NCBI RefSeq assembly: GCF_018614915.1
Contig: NZ_JAGGNU010000066.1
Span: 1-64,000 of the forward strand
Length of the DNA: 64,000 nt
Direction: 5' to 3'
Source of the DNA: Variovorax paradoxus
GTDB lineage: Bacteria > Pseudomonadota > Gammaproteobacteria > Burkholderiales > Burkholderiaceae_C
Shown here: positions 1 to 8,705 of the stretch, piece by piece
How positions within the stretch are numbered: the first letter of the stretch is position 1
How the letters are laid out: each line of letters begins with the position of its first letter
The notes under the pieces: model-generated
Databases searched by the model: none
What the model saw: only the letters and a program-made list of their open reading frames with translations
Told to the model about the DNA's origin: nothing
Made by a program: the position numbers and the translations under genes

Positions 1-520
1 CGATGGCGCGCACCCAGGCTTGCCGCACCTGCGTCACCTGGTCCACCACCGCGCCGCTCAGCTGCACCTGCGCCTGCGCGGCCTGGCTGCGGGAAATCGA
101 CAGCCGCTGCGGCAGCAGGATCAGATCGACCAGTCCGAAGGACAGCAGGCGCCCGAGCTCGAGCTCGTCGCCCAGGCGCAGGCGCTCGAAGCTGAAGACG
201 GGGTTCGGCAGCCGGCTCGTCTGGTTGGCCGCGGCGATGTCGGCCCAGCTCTGGGCGATCAGCGCCTGGACCGCGGGACTGTTCGCGAGCGCGAGGCGGA
301 CCGCGTCATCCCGCGACAGCGGCTTGCCGAGCAGCTCATCGGCGAGCGCCGCGCGAGCGTCTCGCTGCGCCTGGGTTCGACTCAGCTCGAGCTGCCCGCC
401 CGTGAAGCCCGAGGCCGAGACATTCGTCTCTTTCAGCGCACCGTCGATGCCGACGGAAGCGCAGCCGGCGAGGAATGCAGCGGCGAGCGCGATCGATGCG
501 ATCTGCAGCGGCCGCCTCAT
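1..520 (-). CDS. TolC/CusC-family outer-membrane efflux lipoprotein (3' end beyond window)
   Basis: Outer-membrane channel component of a heavy-metal RND efflux pump. The reading frame starts at 520 and is still open at the window edge, so only about 173 N-terminal residues are visible. The N terminus has a hydrophobic signal with lipobox LAGC near residue 20, as in CusC/CzcC-type proteins. It is followed by the helical TolC-family region with motifs such as DAVRLALANSP and SRSQAAQAQV. The start overlaps the end of the upstream small gene by 4 bases (ATGA). As the last visible gene of a copA-cueR operon it probably serves copper or silver export, with CusB/CusA-like partners expected outside the window; that substrate is inferred. 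Confidence 0.8.
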   Translation of the reverse strand, partial: MRRPLQIASIALAAAFLAGCASVGIDGALKETNVSASGFTGGQLELSRTQAQRDARAALADELLGKPLSRDDAVRLALANSPAVQALIAQSWADIAAANQTSRLPNPVFSFERLRLGDELELGRLLSFGLVDLILLPQRLSISRSQAAQAQVQLSGAVVDQVTQVRQAWVRAI

Positions 521-852
521 GGCTTGTCCTTCGGCGGCGTCGGCATGGGTGTCGGTGTGGGCGCAGGCATCGAATGGCCGGCGTGCGGGTCGGCCTCGCC
601 TTCCTTGGCGCCCTCCTTGGCATAAGCACGCCAGCCGCCGCGTTGGCGAACGGTCTCGTTGGCCTCTCTCCAGGGGACGGGCTTCTCGTCGACGAAGGGC
701 TTGTAGCCTTCCATCGCCGAGCGGAATGAAAGCGATGCCGCAGCTTCGGCGGCGACACGGTCGGGCGATGCAGGCTCGGTCTGGGCGCCGGCGGCAAGAG
801 CAGCCAGGGCGGGCAGGGCAGCCAACCATCGGGTCGGCAGGAAAGTGGACAT
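517..852 (-). CDS. Small exported protein of the copper/metal operon
   Basis: A 111-residue protein with an N-terminal signal peptide ending near AAGAQ. A conserved-looking core (FRSAMEGYKPFVDEKPVPWR, then NETVRQRGGW) is followed by a His/Pro-rich tail (DPHAGHSMPAPTPTP). I do not recognise a named family. Proteins of this kind often lie directly upstream of CusC-like genes, which suggests a periplasmic accessory role. The start is supported by a GAGGA ribosome-binding site. Its end overlaps the start of the TolC-like gene, so translation is probably coupled. A longer in-frame extension upstream exists but lacks sensible composition. Confidence 0.7.
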   Translation of the reverse strand: MSTFLPTRWLAALPALAALAAGAQTEPASPDRVAAEAAASLSFRSAMEGYKPFVDEKPVPWREANETVRQRGGWRAYAKEGAKEGEADPHAGHSMPAPTPTPMPTPPKDKP

Positions 853-939
853 GGGATCCTCGCGCTGTTCATGAACGGCATGCCGTCGGCGAGCCCGCGA
901 AGGGCGTGACGACACGAGCGACGCATGCGCGTCCGCACG

Positions 940-958
940 CCGGCAGCCGAGCTGCCGG
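940..958. repeat. Perfect 8-bp inverted repeat in a 119-bp intergenic gap
   Basis: CCGGCAGC and GCTGCCGG are separated by three bases, in the gap between the His-rich gene and the small exported gene. The RNA could form a strong hairpin. No U-tract follows, so it is not an obvious intrinsic terminator; an operon-internal RNA stability element is possible. Confidence 0.4.
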
Positions 959-971
959 ACGCCGGACGCAA

Positions 972-1370
972 TCAGGCGCGAGGAGGTTTGTGAGGAATGC
1001 GAGGCGAGACGTTCGTCATCGCGTGCAGAGGCTCGGCGAGATCGGCCTGCGGGAGGCCATGGACTCTTGGCAGATCGAGTGTCGGCATCAGTCCGACCGA
1101 GTGGCAGGCGGCGCAGGTGCCGCACTTGTGGGAGGACTTGGATGGGTCCTGCGCCGCAGGGTGATCTGCATCCACGTCGGCGTCGGCATGATGATGCGCG
1201 GCGCCCTGGGCCGGCGAGGCATGGTCGTGCTCGGCGTGGTCATGCGGCATGCCGACGGCCGATTCCGTGGCCGGCTCGGCTGCGCAAAAGGCCATGGCCG
1301 CAGCGGCGTAGCCCTGAAAGGGCAGCGCCAGCATCATCAGCCACAGCAGGATTGCGCGCAGGTCGAACAT
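972..1370 (-). CDS. His/Cys-rich exported metal-operon protein (CzcI/DUF2946-like)
   Basis: A 132-residue protein with an N-terminal hydrophobic signal (residues 1-28). A very His/Asp-rich stretch follows (HDHAEHDHAS, AHHHADADVDADH), then a cysteine motif CGTCAACH near residue 84. The layout resembles small periplasmic proteins encoded with Czc/Cus efflux systems (CzcI or DUF2946 type), which bind metal or modulate export. The family assignment is from memory of that layout, not a motif proof. It starts only 10 bases after cueR ends and is in the same operon. Confidence 0.7.
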   Translation of the reverse strand: MFDLRAILLWLMMLALPFQGYAAAAMAFCAAEPATESAVGMPHDHAEHDHASPAQGAAHHHADADVDADHPAAQDPSKSSHKCGTCAACHSVGLMPTLDLPRVHGLPQADLAEPLHAMTNVSPRIPHKPPRA

Positions 1371-1380
1371 TGCTGAAATT

Positions 1381-1839
1381 CTAGACGGGCTGGCCGCGAC
1401 TGCCGGCGAGGACTTGCTGGTTTTCCGCCAGCTCGTCGAGGATCGGGCAGTCCGGCCGGTGATCGCCCTGGCAGCACTCGGCCAGGCCTTCGAGGGTGCG
1501 CTTCATGGCTTCCATTTCGTCGATGCGCCGGCGCAGGTCGTCCGCGTGGGCCAGCGCGATGCGCTTCACGTCCGCGCTCGCGCGGCGCTTGTTCTGCCAC
1601 AGCTTCAGGAGCTCGGCGATCTCGGCCATGCTGAAGCCGAGATCGCGTGCGCGCCGGATGAAGCGCAGCGTGTGCACGTCGTTGGCGGTGTACTGCCGGT
1701 AGCCCGCGTCGGTGCGGCCCACCTTGGGCACCAGGCCGAGCGACTCGTAGTGCCGCACCATCTTGGCCGAGACGCCGGAGCGCGCCGATGCCTCGCCGAT
1801 ATTGAAGGGCTCCATGCCGTGCACTGCCTTGCTGCTCAT
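1381..1839 (-). CDS. cueR: Copper-responsive MerR-family regulator CueR
   Basis: MerR-family activator of copper export genes. The N terminus carries the winged HTH (NIGEASARSGVSAKMVRHYE and GYRQYTANDVHTL), followed by the dimerisation helix. The C-terminal metal loop CCQGDHRPDCPIL has the two cysteines, eight residues apart, that coordinate Cu(I) in CueR. Length (152 aa) is typical. Its start overlaps the copA stop by 4 bases, so sensor and pump are co-expressed. The predicted target is the dyad upstream of copA at about 4070-4090. An internal Met at residue 9 could be an alternative start. Confidence 0.9.
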   Translation of the reverse strand: MSSKAVHGMEPFNIGEASARSGVSAKMVRHYESLGLVPKVGRTDAGYRQYTANDVHTLRFIRRARDLGFSMAEIAELLKLWQNKRRASADVKRIALAHADDLRRRIDEMEAMKRTLEGLAECCQGDHRPDCPILDELAENQQVLAGSRGQPV

Positions 1840-4028
1840 CGCGCGCCTCCTTTCCAGCGCCGCAGCAGCAGCGCGTTGCTCACCACGCTCACGCTGCTGA
1901 AGGCCATCGCCGCGCCGGCGATCACCGGGCTCAGCAGGCCGAAGGCCGCCAGCGGGATGCCGACCACGTTGTAGACGAAGGCCCAGAAAAGGTTCTGCCG
2001 GATCTTGGCGTAGGTGCGGCGCGAGATGTCGATCGCGTCGCTCACCAAGGCCGGGTCGCCGCGCATCAGCGTGATGCCGGCGGCATGCATCGCGACGTCG
2101 GTGCCGCTGGACATCGCGATGCCGACATCAGCCGCGGCCAGTGCCGGCGCATCGTTGATGCCGTCGCCCACCATCGCGACGCGCTGGCCCTCGGCTCGGA
2201 GCTGCGCGACCACCGCGGCCTTGTCTTCGGGCAGCACCTCGGCACGGACGGTGTCGATCTTCAGCAGCTTCGCCACCGCCTCGGCGCTGCCGCGGTTGTC
2301 GCCGGTGACGAGCGCGGTGCGGATGCCTTGCGCGTGCAGCTGCGCGATGGCTGCTGCGGCAGTGGCCTTGGGCGCATCGCCGAAGGCCAGAAGGCCGATC
2401 AGCGTCGGCGGGCCGCTCAGGTCGGCCAGCCAGGACACGGTGCGGCCTTCGGCCTGCAGCTGCGACGCGCGTGCCTCGAGCGTGCCCAGCGGCACCGAGA
2501 GCTCGCGCATGAAGCGCGTGCTGCCCAGGCGCAGCGCGCGGCCCTCGACCGTGGCCGCCATGCCGCGGCCGGCGACGGCGCGCAGTTCGCCGGCGCGCTT
2601 CAGGTCGAGGCCGCTCTGCTGCGCTCGCGCGAGCACTGCCCGGGCCAGCGGATGCTCGCTGCCCGATTGGATGGCCGCGCTCGCGCGCAGCAAGGCGGCG
2701 TGGTCGCCGTCCACCGCTTCGAGGGCCACCAGTTCCGGCCGCCCTTCGGTCAGCGTGCCCGTCTTGTCGAAGGCGACGACCTTCACGCTGTGCGCCACCT
2801 CGAGCGCCTCGGCGTCCTTGATCAGCACGCCATGGCGCGCGGCCACGCCGGTGCCGGCCATGATCGCGGTCGGCGTGGCCAGGCCCAGCGCGCAGGGGCA
2901 GGCGATCACGAGCACGGCCACCGCGTTGAGGATCGCGGCTTCCCAGTCGCCGGTGGCGAAGCCCCAGCCGAGCACGGTCAGGAGCGCGATGCCGATGACG
3001 ACGGGCACGAACACGCCGCTGACCCGGTCGACCAGGCGCTGGATCGGCGCCTTCTTCGCCTGCGCCGATTCGACCAGCCGCACGATGCGCGCGAGCGTCG
3101 ATTCCGCGCCCACGGCGGTGGTCCGGACCACCAGCAGGCCCTGGCCGTTGACGGCCCCGCCGGTGACCGGCTCACCCGCCTGCCTGGCGACGGGCAGGCT
3201 CTCGCCGGTGATCAGCGATTCGTCGATGTCGCTCGTGCCCTCGACCACGAGGCCGTCGACCGGAATGCGCTCGCCGGGCCGCACGACCACCAGGTCGCCG
3301 ACCTCGACCTGCCCGAGTGCGAGCTCCTGCTCGATGCCATTGCGGCGCACGCGGGCGCGCTCGGGGCGCAGCGCGTTCAAGGCGCGGATCGCCTCGGTGG
3401 TCTGGCGCTTGGCGCGCGTCTCGAGCCATTTGCCCAGGAGCACCAGCGTGATCACCACCGCCGAAGCCTCGAAGTAAAGATGCGGCGGCATGCCGTGGCC
3501 GGCGTGCGCGTAGAGCAGGTAGACGCTCAGGCCGTAGCCCGCGCTGGTGCCGAGCGCGACCAGCAAGTCCATGTTGCCGCTGCCGGCCTTCAGGGCCTTC
3601 CATCCGGCGCGGTAGAAACGCGCCCCGAGCCAGAACTGCACGGGCGTCGCCAACGCGAGCTGCAGCCAGCCGTCGAGCATCCATGTCCTGCCGAACAGCA
3701 GGCCGAGCATCGGCAGCATGAGCGGCGCCGAGAGCAGGGCCGCTGCGGCGACCGGCAACGCCTCGGGCCAGCGGCGGGCTGCCGCGTGGGGCGCAGCGGG
3801 GGCTTCTTCCCCGACTTCGTGCGCGGCATAGCCCGCCTTCTGCACCGCGGCGATCAGGCTTTGCACATCGAGCCTCCGGTCGGCGAGCTCGACCTTGGCC
3901 TTCTCGGTGGCCAGGTTCACCGTCGCGGACGCCACGCCCGGCACCTTGGCCAGCGCCTTCTCGACGCGCGAGACGCAGGATGCGCAAGTCATTCCTTCGA
4001 TCTGCAGGCTTGCCACGCTGTCGCTCAT
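1836..4028 (-). CDS. copA: Copper-exporting P1B-type ATPase CopA
   Basis: Inner-membrane ATPase that pumps Cu(I) from cytoplasm to periplasm. The 730 residues contain one N-terminal HMA domain with GMTCASC (Cys15/Cys18), actuator TGES (274-277), the membrane CPC motif (377-379) and phospho-acceptor DKTGT (Asp421). They also contain SEHP (459-460 His-Pro), hinge GDGIND (621-626) and the final-helix MAFSSVSVVSN typical of Cu(I) pumps. The start at 4028 was chosen because the HMA domain begins directly after it and a purine-rich site precedes it; an upstream in-frame extension crosses the promoter and is not plausible. It is first gene of the operon with cueR. Confidence 0.95.
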   Translation of the reverse strand: MSDSVASLQIEGMTCASCVSRVEKALAKVPGVASATVNLATEKAKVELADRRLDVQSLIAAVQKAGYAAHEVGEEAPAAPHAAARRWPEALPVAAAALLSAPLMLPMLGLLFGRTWMLDGWLQLALATPVQFWLGARFYRAGWKALKAGSGNMDLLVALGTSAGYGLSVYLLYAHAGHGMPPHLYFEASAVVITLVLLGKWLETRAKRQTTEAIRALNALRPERARVRRNGIEQELALGQVEVGDLVVVRPGERIPVDGLVVEGTSDIDESLITGESLPVARQAGEPVTGGAVNGQGLLVVRTTAVGAESTLARIVRLVESAQAKKAPIQRLVDRVSGVFVPVVIGIALLTVLGWGFATGDWEAAILNAVAVLVIACPCALGLATPTAIMAGTGVAARHGVLIKDAEALEVAHSVKVVAFDKTGTLTEGRPELVALEAVDGDHAALLRASAAIQSGSEHPLARAVLARAQQSGLDLKRAGELRAVAGRGMAATVEGRALRLGSTRFMRELSVPLGTLEARASQLQAEGRTVSWLADLSGPPTLIGLLAFGDAPKATAAAAIAQLHAQGIRTALVTGDNRGSAEAVAKLLKIDTVRAEVLPEDKAAVVAQLRAEGQRVAMVGDGINDAPALAAADVGIAMSSGTDVAMHAAGITLMRGDPALVSDAIDISRRTYAKIRQNLFWAFVYNVVGIPLAAFGLLSPVIAGAAMAFSSVSVVSNALLLRRWKGGAR

Positions 4029-4062
4029 CAAACTTTCCTGTCCTCTGTTGTCGGTCGCAAGA

Positions 4063-4093
4063 AGTCTCAACCTTCCCATGATGGGAGAGTCAA
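4063..4093 (-). promoter_or_regulatory. CueR-type copA promoter with 19-bp spacer
   Basis: On the minus strand a -35 box TTGACT (4088-4093) and a weak -10 GAGACT (4063-4068) are separated by exactly 19 bp. That overlong spacing is characteristic of MerR-family activated promoters. A dyad occupies 4070-4090, beginning ACCTTCCC and ending GGGAGAGT on the plus strand, which closely resembles known CueR boxes. It lies 35 bp upstream of the copA start. I infer CueR binds here and untwists the promoter when Cu(I) is bound. Confidence 0.8.
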
Positions 4094-4224
4094 ATGATCT
4101 CACGGCACAACCTTGTTCCGCGCACGGTCTACGGGGTTTTCCCGGCGGCGGTCTTGAACTCGTTGATGCAAAGTAGTTAGTCGAAAGTACTAGGCGCGAA
4201 GAGAGCGAGCCGGGGAGATTCACG

Positions 4225-5193
4225 ATGAGACATTTCAGCATGGGGGGCGTGCCGTCTTCCGCAACCTACCGCGTGTGGGCAGACGACCCTGAGCGCTTTT
4301 CGACACACAGGATTGCTACCCTGCATCACAACTTGTACCAGCATCCTCTGTTCCAGCTGCCCGAACTCGCGAAGCTCGCCAAGGAACTCGTGCCTTTCAG
4401 TCAGTGCCGGTTCATGAGGCAGGACGTCACCCCGGCTTGCAAGATCGCACACGACAGCCTGCATCCTGACGGGCGCAGCATCGAAGAATGCTTCGAGCGC
4501 ATCGAGGACCTGAATTCGTGGCTGGCCCTCTACAACATCGAGGTCATTCCGCGCTACCAGGCCTTGCTCTTCGAGATCGTCGACACCATGCGCGCAGGCA
4601 TCGAGCGCGAGCAGCCCGACATCTTCCGGGTGAACGGGTTCGTCTTCATCACGGTGCCGCCGTCGGTGACGCCTTTTCACATCGATCGCGAGAACAACCT
4701 GTGGCTGCAACTGCGCGGGCGCAAGACCCTGAACGTGTGGGAGCCCACGGACCGCAGCATCGTGCCGGCCGAGGCGGTGGAGGATTTCATCGTCACCCAA
4801 TCGCTCAGAAAGGTGTGCTTCAAGGAGGAGTTCCGATCGCGCAGCCACGAGTTCCAGGCCCGTCCGGGCGACGGCGTCTATTTCCCGAGCACCTCGCCGC
4901 ACATGACGAGTTCCGATACCGCCTGGACGTCTCCGGGCGATCGCGTGTCGATCTCGGTCGGCGTGACCTTCTACACCTCGGCCACGCGCAGGGCGGCGCG
5001 CGCCCACCAGGTGAATCGCGTCCTGCGCCGATGCGGCCTGTCGCCCGCCTACCCCGGCGATTCACCCGCCGTGGACGCACTCAAGGCGCCGGCAGGCAGG
5101 CTGATCGGGGCGGCGCGGGCCGCGATCGTCCGCAGGGTCGGGGCGGCCGCGCGTTTCAAGCTGCCGACCGCGCCGCCGCCGGGCTCCTACTGA
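4225..5193 (+). CDS. JmjC/cupin-like Fe(II) oxygenase family protein
   Basis: A 322-residue cytoplasmic protein of the bacterial jumonji/cupin-like group. The iron-binding facial triad is visible as His152-x-Asp154 in TPFHIDRENN and His226 in FPSTSPHMTSS. The following GDRVSISVGVTF strand completes the barrel, and a basic C-terminal tail follows. Homologues are annotated transcription factor jumonji/aspartyl beta-hydroxylase, with substrates unknown. The gene diverges from copA across a 196-bp interval holding the copper promoter, and a GGGGAGA ribosome-binding site precedes the start. A role in copper resistance is not shown. Confidence 0.75.
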   Translation: MRHFSMGGVPSSATYRVWADDPERFSTHRIATLHHNLYQHPLFQLPELAKLAKELVPFSQCRFMRQDVTPACKIAHDSLHPDGRSIEECFERIEDLNSWLALYNIEVIPRYQALLFEIVDTMRAGIEREQPDIFRVNGFVFITVPPSVTPFHIDRENNLWLQLRGRKTLNVWEPTDRSIVPAEAVEDFIVTQSLRKVCFKEEFRSRSHEFQARPGDGVYFPSTSPHMTSSDTAWTSPGDRVSISVGVTFYTSATRRAARAHQVNRVLRRCGLSPAYPGDSPAVDALKAPAGRLIGAARAAIVRRVGAAARFKLPTAPPPGSY

Positions 5194-5207
5194 GTGAACG
5201 CGACGCC

Positions 5208-6473
5208 TCAGCGGCGCGCCGTTTCCCGCCGCGTGACCGGCGGCGCATGGTTGCCCCAGGAACCGCGGATGTAGGTGAGCACGGCGGCGATGCCGTCGTC
5301 GTCGAGCACATGGCCGAAGGGCGGCATGCCGTAGGGCCGCGGATTACCGGCAGTGGAGGGCAGGAAGCCGCCATGGCGAACCATCTGCACCAGGTTGGTT
5401 GTCGAGTCCATGCGAACGGCGCGGCTGCCTGCCAGCGGCGGATAGGCGCCCTCGGCGCCTTGCCCCGCATCGCCGTGGCAGTAGGCGCAGCGCTGGTCGT
5501 AGATCTGCGCGCCGCGCGCCATCACGCGGTCGTCGCGGTGCGTGGGCACTGCCGTCGCCGCCGCGGCAGGCTCGCGCTCCGGCAGCTGCTTGAGGAACAC
5601 CGCCATCGCATGCAGGTCGGCGTCGCTCAGGTGCTGTGTGCTGCGGTACACCACGTCGGCCATCGGCCCCATGACCGAGCCGCGCGGCGACGTGCCGTTC
5701 TTCAGCAAGCCGGCCACGTGCCGCGTGTCCCAGTCGGCCACGCCGGCCTCGCGCCTCGAGGTCAGCGAAGGCGCATACCAGTTCTCGACCGGGCCGCCCG
5801 AGAGGCCCAGCTTCTCCTCGGTGGCGCCCAGCACGTTGCGCGTGCCGTGGCAGGCGATGCAGTGGCCCAGGCCGTCGACCAGGTAGGCGCCGCGGTTCCA
5901 TTCGGCCGGCTTGGCCGGATCGGGAACGAAGCTGCCCGGCGAGAAGAAGAGCGCGCGCCACACCGCGAGCGCGGCCTGGGTGTCGTAGGGGAAGCGCAGC
6001 TTGTGCGGCGTGTTCGGCGCCGGCGCGGGCGGCACGGTCTGCAGGTAGGCATAGATCGCATCCGAGTCCTCGCGCGTCACGCGCGTGAAGCTCGGGTAGG
6101 GAAAGGCCGGGTACAGCAGGCGACCGTCCTTCGAGCGCCCGTTGTGCATGGCGCGCCAGAAATGCGCCGCGCTCCAGCGGCCGATGCCGGCGCCTTGGTC
6201 GGGCGTGAGGTTGCTTGCGTACACGGTGCCGAAGGGCGTGTCGATGCCTACTCCGCCGGCATAGGGTGCGCCGCCGCGCGCCGTGTGGCAGCCGGCGCAG
6301 TTGCCGGCCAGCGCGAGGTAGCGGCCGCGTTCGACCTGGGCCGGCGTGGCGCTGAAGACGGCCGGCGCGTCGGGCAGCTTGTCTTCGCCGCGCAGGTTCA
6401 GCGCGGCCAGTGCGAGCGCGGCCAGTGCCAGCAGCAGGAGGAGAAGCAGAAGGGCGTACAGGACGCGTCGCAT
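5208..6473 (-). CDS. Membrane-anchored tri-heme cytochrome c
   Basis: A 421-residue periplasmic electron carrier tethered by an uncleaved N-terminal Leu/Ala-rich helix (residues 1-26). Three CxxCH heme sites are visible: CAGCH (59-63), CIACH (205-209) and CAYCH (329-333). The three-domain layout is that of the cytochrome subunit of membrane alcohol/aldehyde/gluconate dehydrogenases. No dehydrogenase large subunit is adjacent, so the electron donor is unknown. It starts 4 bp after the end of the upstream cytochrome c4-like gene, and the two are co-transcribed. Confidence 0.85.
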   Translation of the reverse strand: MRRVLYALLLLLLLLALAALALAALNLRGEDKLPDAPAVFSATPAQVERGRYLALAGNCAGCHTARGGAPYAGGVGIDTPFGTVYASNLTPDQGAGIGRWSAAHFWRAMHNGRSKDGRLLYPAFPYPSFTRVTREDSDAIYAYLQTVPPAPAPNTPHKLRFPYDTQAALAVWRALFFSPGSFVPDPAKPAEWNRGAYLVDGLGHCIACHGTRNVLGATEEKLGLSGGPVENWYAPSLTSRREAGVADWDTRHVAGLLKNGTSPRGSVMGPMADVVYRSTQHLSDADLHAMAVFLKQLPEREPAAAATAVPTHRDDRVMARGAQIYDQRCAYCHGDAGQGAEGAYPPLAGSRAVRMDSTTNLVQMVRHGGFLPSTAGNPRPYGMPPFGHVLDDDGIAAVLTYIRGSWGNHAPPVTRRETARR

Positions 6474-6477
6474 CGGC

Positions 6478-7194
6478 CTAGTTCCCCATGGCGCTGCACG
6501 GCATCGGCAACGGGCCCGGCAGCGCCGCCGCCGGCTTGGGATCGGCCGGCATCGGCTGCAGCGCCAGCCAGGCGGCGACCGCATTGACGTCCGCCGTCGT
6601 GAGCTTGCGTCCGACCTCGGCCATGCAGTCGGGCGGCAAGGCATGGCGGCCCGCGCTCAGCCAGTCGCCGAGCTGAGAGGCGATGTAGAGCCGCGGCAGG
6701 CCGACCAGCGCGGGAATGCCCGGCTGCACGCCGGTGAGCGCCTGCCCGTGGCATTGCGCACAGGCCGGAATGCCGCGCGCGGCATCACCTTGGAACACCA
6801 GGGCCTTGCCGCGCTGCAGGGTCTGTTGCGATGCGTCGCTGGTGGTGGCGGGGCGCGGGTAGGGCAGGTCGAGCCCGGCGAAGTAGTGCGCCATCTCGCG
6901 CAGATAGGCGTCCGACAGGTGGCGGACCATGTGCACCATGTCGCTGTTGTGGCGCCGGCCGTCGCGAAAGCTCAGCAACTGGTTGTAGAGGTAGCCCTCA
7001 GGCTTGCCGGCCAGCCGCGGGAAATAGCCCGCATTGGTGCTGGCGCCTTCGCGGCCGTGGCAGGCAATGCAGGCTGCCGCGCGCTGCTCGATGGTGTCGG
7101 GGACACGGGTGGGCGTTGCGGCGGCCGCAGGGGCCAGCGTCGCAAGGCCCCAGGCGGCGAAGAGCGCGCATCGCCAGTAGCGTTGGATTTTCAT
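6478..7194 (-). CDS. Di-heme cytochrome c (c4-like)
   Basis: A 238-residue secreted protein with a signal peptide ending near PAAAA. Two cytochrome c domains carry CIACH (42-46) and CAQCH (145-149). The HGREG after the first heme and the GYFPRLAGKPEGYLYNQL segment are typical of cytochrome c4/c553-type carriers. Its stop is just upstream of the tri-heme cytochrome start, so both probably form one periplasmic electron path to a terminal oxidase. The start at 7194 gives a clean signal peptide; longer in-frame extensions are low-quality sequence. Confidence 0.85.
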   Translation of the reverse strand: MKIQRYWRCALFAAWGLATLAPAAAATPTRVPDTIEQRAAACIACHGREGASTNAGYFPRLAGKPEGYLYNQLLSFRDGRRHNSDMVHMVRHLSDAYLREMAHYFAGLDLPYPRPATTSDASQQTLQRGKALVFQGDAARGIPACAQCHGQALTGVQPGIPALVGLPRLYIASQLGDWLSAGRHALPPDCMAEVGRKLTTADVNAVAAWLALQPMPADPKPAAALPGPLPMPCSAMGN

Positions 7195-7295
7195 GGGTGG
7201 CCTGAATTCTCTGCGCATCCGTCGGCCGAGGACAGGCGCAGTGGGCGCGCCGGCAACCGGATCAGTTTGCAGGCACGGCGCGCTAAAGTGCCTGC

Positions 7296-7955
7296 ATGCG
7301 CATCCATATTTCGCAGATGGGCGGCTGGCAGCGCCTGCTCTGCGGCGCCGCGATCGGTCTCGCGGTCGGCCTTCTGCCCTGGCCGCTGGACGGCGTCGCG
7401 CGGGGTCTTCTGGGCTGGTGCGTCGGCGCGGCCGTGTACCTGCTGCCGGCCTGGTGGCTGGCCGAGACCTCGGATACCGAGAGCACGCGAGCGCGCGCAC
7501 AGGCACTGGACCAGCCCAGCGTGCTGATCCTCGCGAGCATGTTGAGCGTGGTCGGCGCCAGCGTGGTGGCAATCGCGATGCTGCTGCAGCAGGTCAGGCA
7601 GCTTGGCGGCGGAGAGCGCGCCGGCCACATCGCGCTCGGGCTGCTGGCGTTGGCGGGCTCCTGGCTGATGATCCACACGATCTACGGCTTCCACTACGCG
7701 CACCGCTACTACCAGGAGGAACGCGAGGGAAACGAGCAGGGGCCGGGACTCGAGTTTCCAGGCAAGCTGGACCCGGACTATTTCGATTTCCTCTACTACG
7801 CCTTCGTGGTCGGCATGACTTCGCAGGTGTCGGATGTGCAGGTCACCTCGCGCGAGATGCGGCGCATCACGCTCGTGCACAGCGTGCTCTCCTTCGCCTT
7901 CAACATGCTGGCGCTCGCGCTGTCCATCAACGTGGTGGCAGGGGTGATGCAGTAG
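7296..7955 (+). CDS. DUF1345 family inner-membrane protein
   Basis: A 219-residue protein with about five transmembrane helices. It matches the DUF1345 pattern, with helix-rich termini and a central cytoplasmic loop containing HYAHRYYQE, followed by PGKLDPDYFDFLYYAFVVGM and a last helix near the C terminus. Function of the family is unknown. It stands alone, divergent from the cytochrome pair across a 101-bp gap in which I see no clear regulatory site. Confidence 0.8.
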   Translation: MRIHISQMGGWQRLLCGAAIGLAVGLLPWPLDGVARGLLGWCVGAAVYLLPAWWLAETSDTESTRARAQALDQPSVLILASMLSVVGASVVAIAMLLQQVRQLGGGERAGHIALGLLALAGSWLMIHTIYGFHYAHRYYQEEREGNEQGPGLEFPGKLDPDYFDFLYYAFVVGMTSQVSDVQVTSREMRRITLVHSVLSFAFNMLALALSINVVAGVMQ

Positions 7956-8072
7956 GGGCGGCCGATCCTCCGATGCGGTTCGCACGTACCTCCAGGCCAG
8001 GCGTCACTGCGGTCGCCGCTGTGGCCCGCGAGAGACGCTCGCTCCAGCGGTGGACCGGCAGCTGGCGAAAGA

Positions 8073-8636
8073 CTAGCTGCGCGAGCGCAATTCAAGGTTG
8101 TTCCACAGTGGCGTCAGACGCGAGCGCTCCGCTTCAAAGCGCGCATGCAGGCGCTCCTTCTCGCTCTCCTGCGCGGCGATGAAACGGTCTTGCGCATCCA
8201 AGCGACGCCGGTTGTCCTCGACCCGCAGGCGCAATGCGTCCGGAGCCCGAGAAGGATTGCCCTTGTAGAACTCGAGCTGCTCCTCGAGCTTGCCGCCCTC
8301 GCTCGCCAGATTCCGCAGATGCTGCCGGGCAATCCGGAGGATGGCGTCCAACGAAGCAAATGTTTCGGTGCACTCGCGCTGGTGCGCGGCTGGATTGGGA
8401 TAGCGCACCAGAAGCGCCCGCTCGCGACGTTGCTCTTCCGAGCGCCGCGCTGCAGTGAACTGGGAGCTGCGCTCCTGCTCCTCGCGCTCCGCGCGCTCTA
8501 CGGCACTGTAGGTCGGCTCGATCTGTCGCAAGACGCCACCGGTGCGGCGCAGTTCGCGCTGCTCGCGGTCGGCACATTCGGGAATCGGACGATCAGCGGT
8601 CAGGGTTCGACCCTGCGCATCCTTGTTGAATACTTT
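8073..8636 (-). pseudogene. 5'-truncated DUF4124-type protein gene
   Basis: The frame encodes a good C-terminal part of a DUF4124-like exported protein: DAQGRTLTADRPIPECADREQ, then a long charged coiled-coil region rich in Glu/Arg to the end. Intact relatives have a signal peptide and a short Ile-Tyr-x-Cys stretch before DAQGRT. Here that is replaced by sequence without a signal peptide and without any ATG, GTG or TTG start near the homology start. The break lies just upstream of the galactose-oxidase-like gene, so insertion of that locus may have removed the 5' end. A rare CTG start inside the domain is possible but unlikely. Confidence 0.6.
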
Positions 8637-8705
8637 TGTATTGTTTATTGCGCGCGCAAGCGCTAAGCTGCGCGCACGTCGGATGACGATAAAAAAGGAG
8701 GAACG

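Noticed and set aside
3..1376. Long plus-strand open frame of 457 codons
   Set aside because: Arg/Ser/Ala-rich shadow of the leftward copper-operon genes, which have signal peptides, motifs and ribosome-binding sites.
4029..4241. N-terminal extension of CopA
   Set aside because: The extension runs through the CueR promoter and has no protein-like composition; ATG 4028 has a proper ribosome-binding site.
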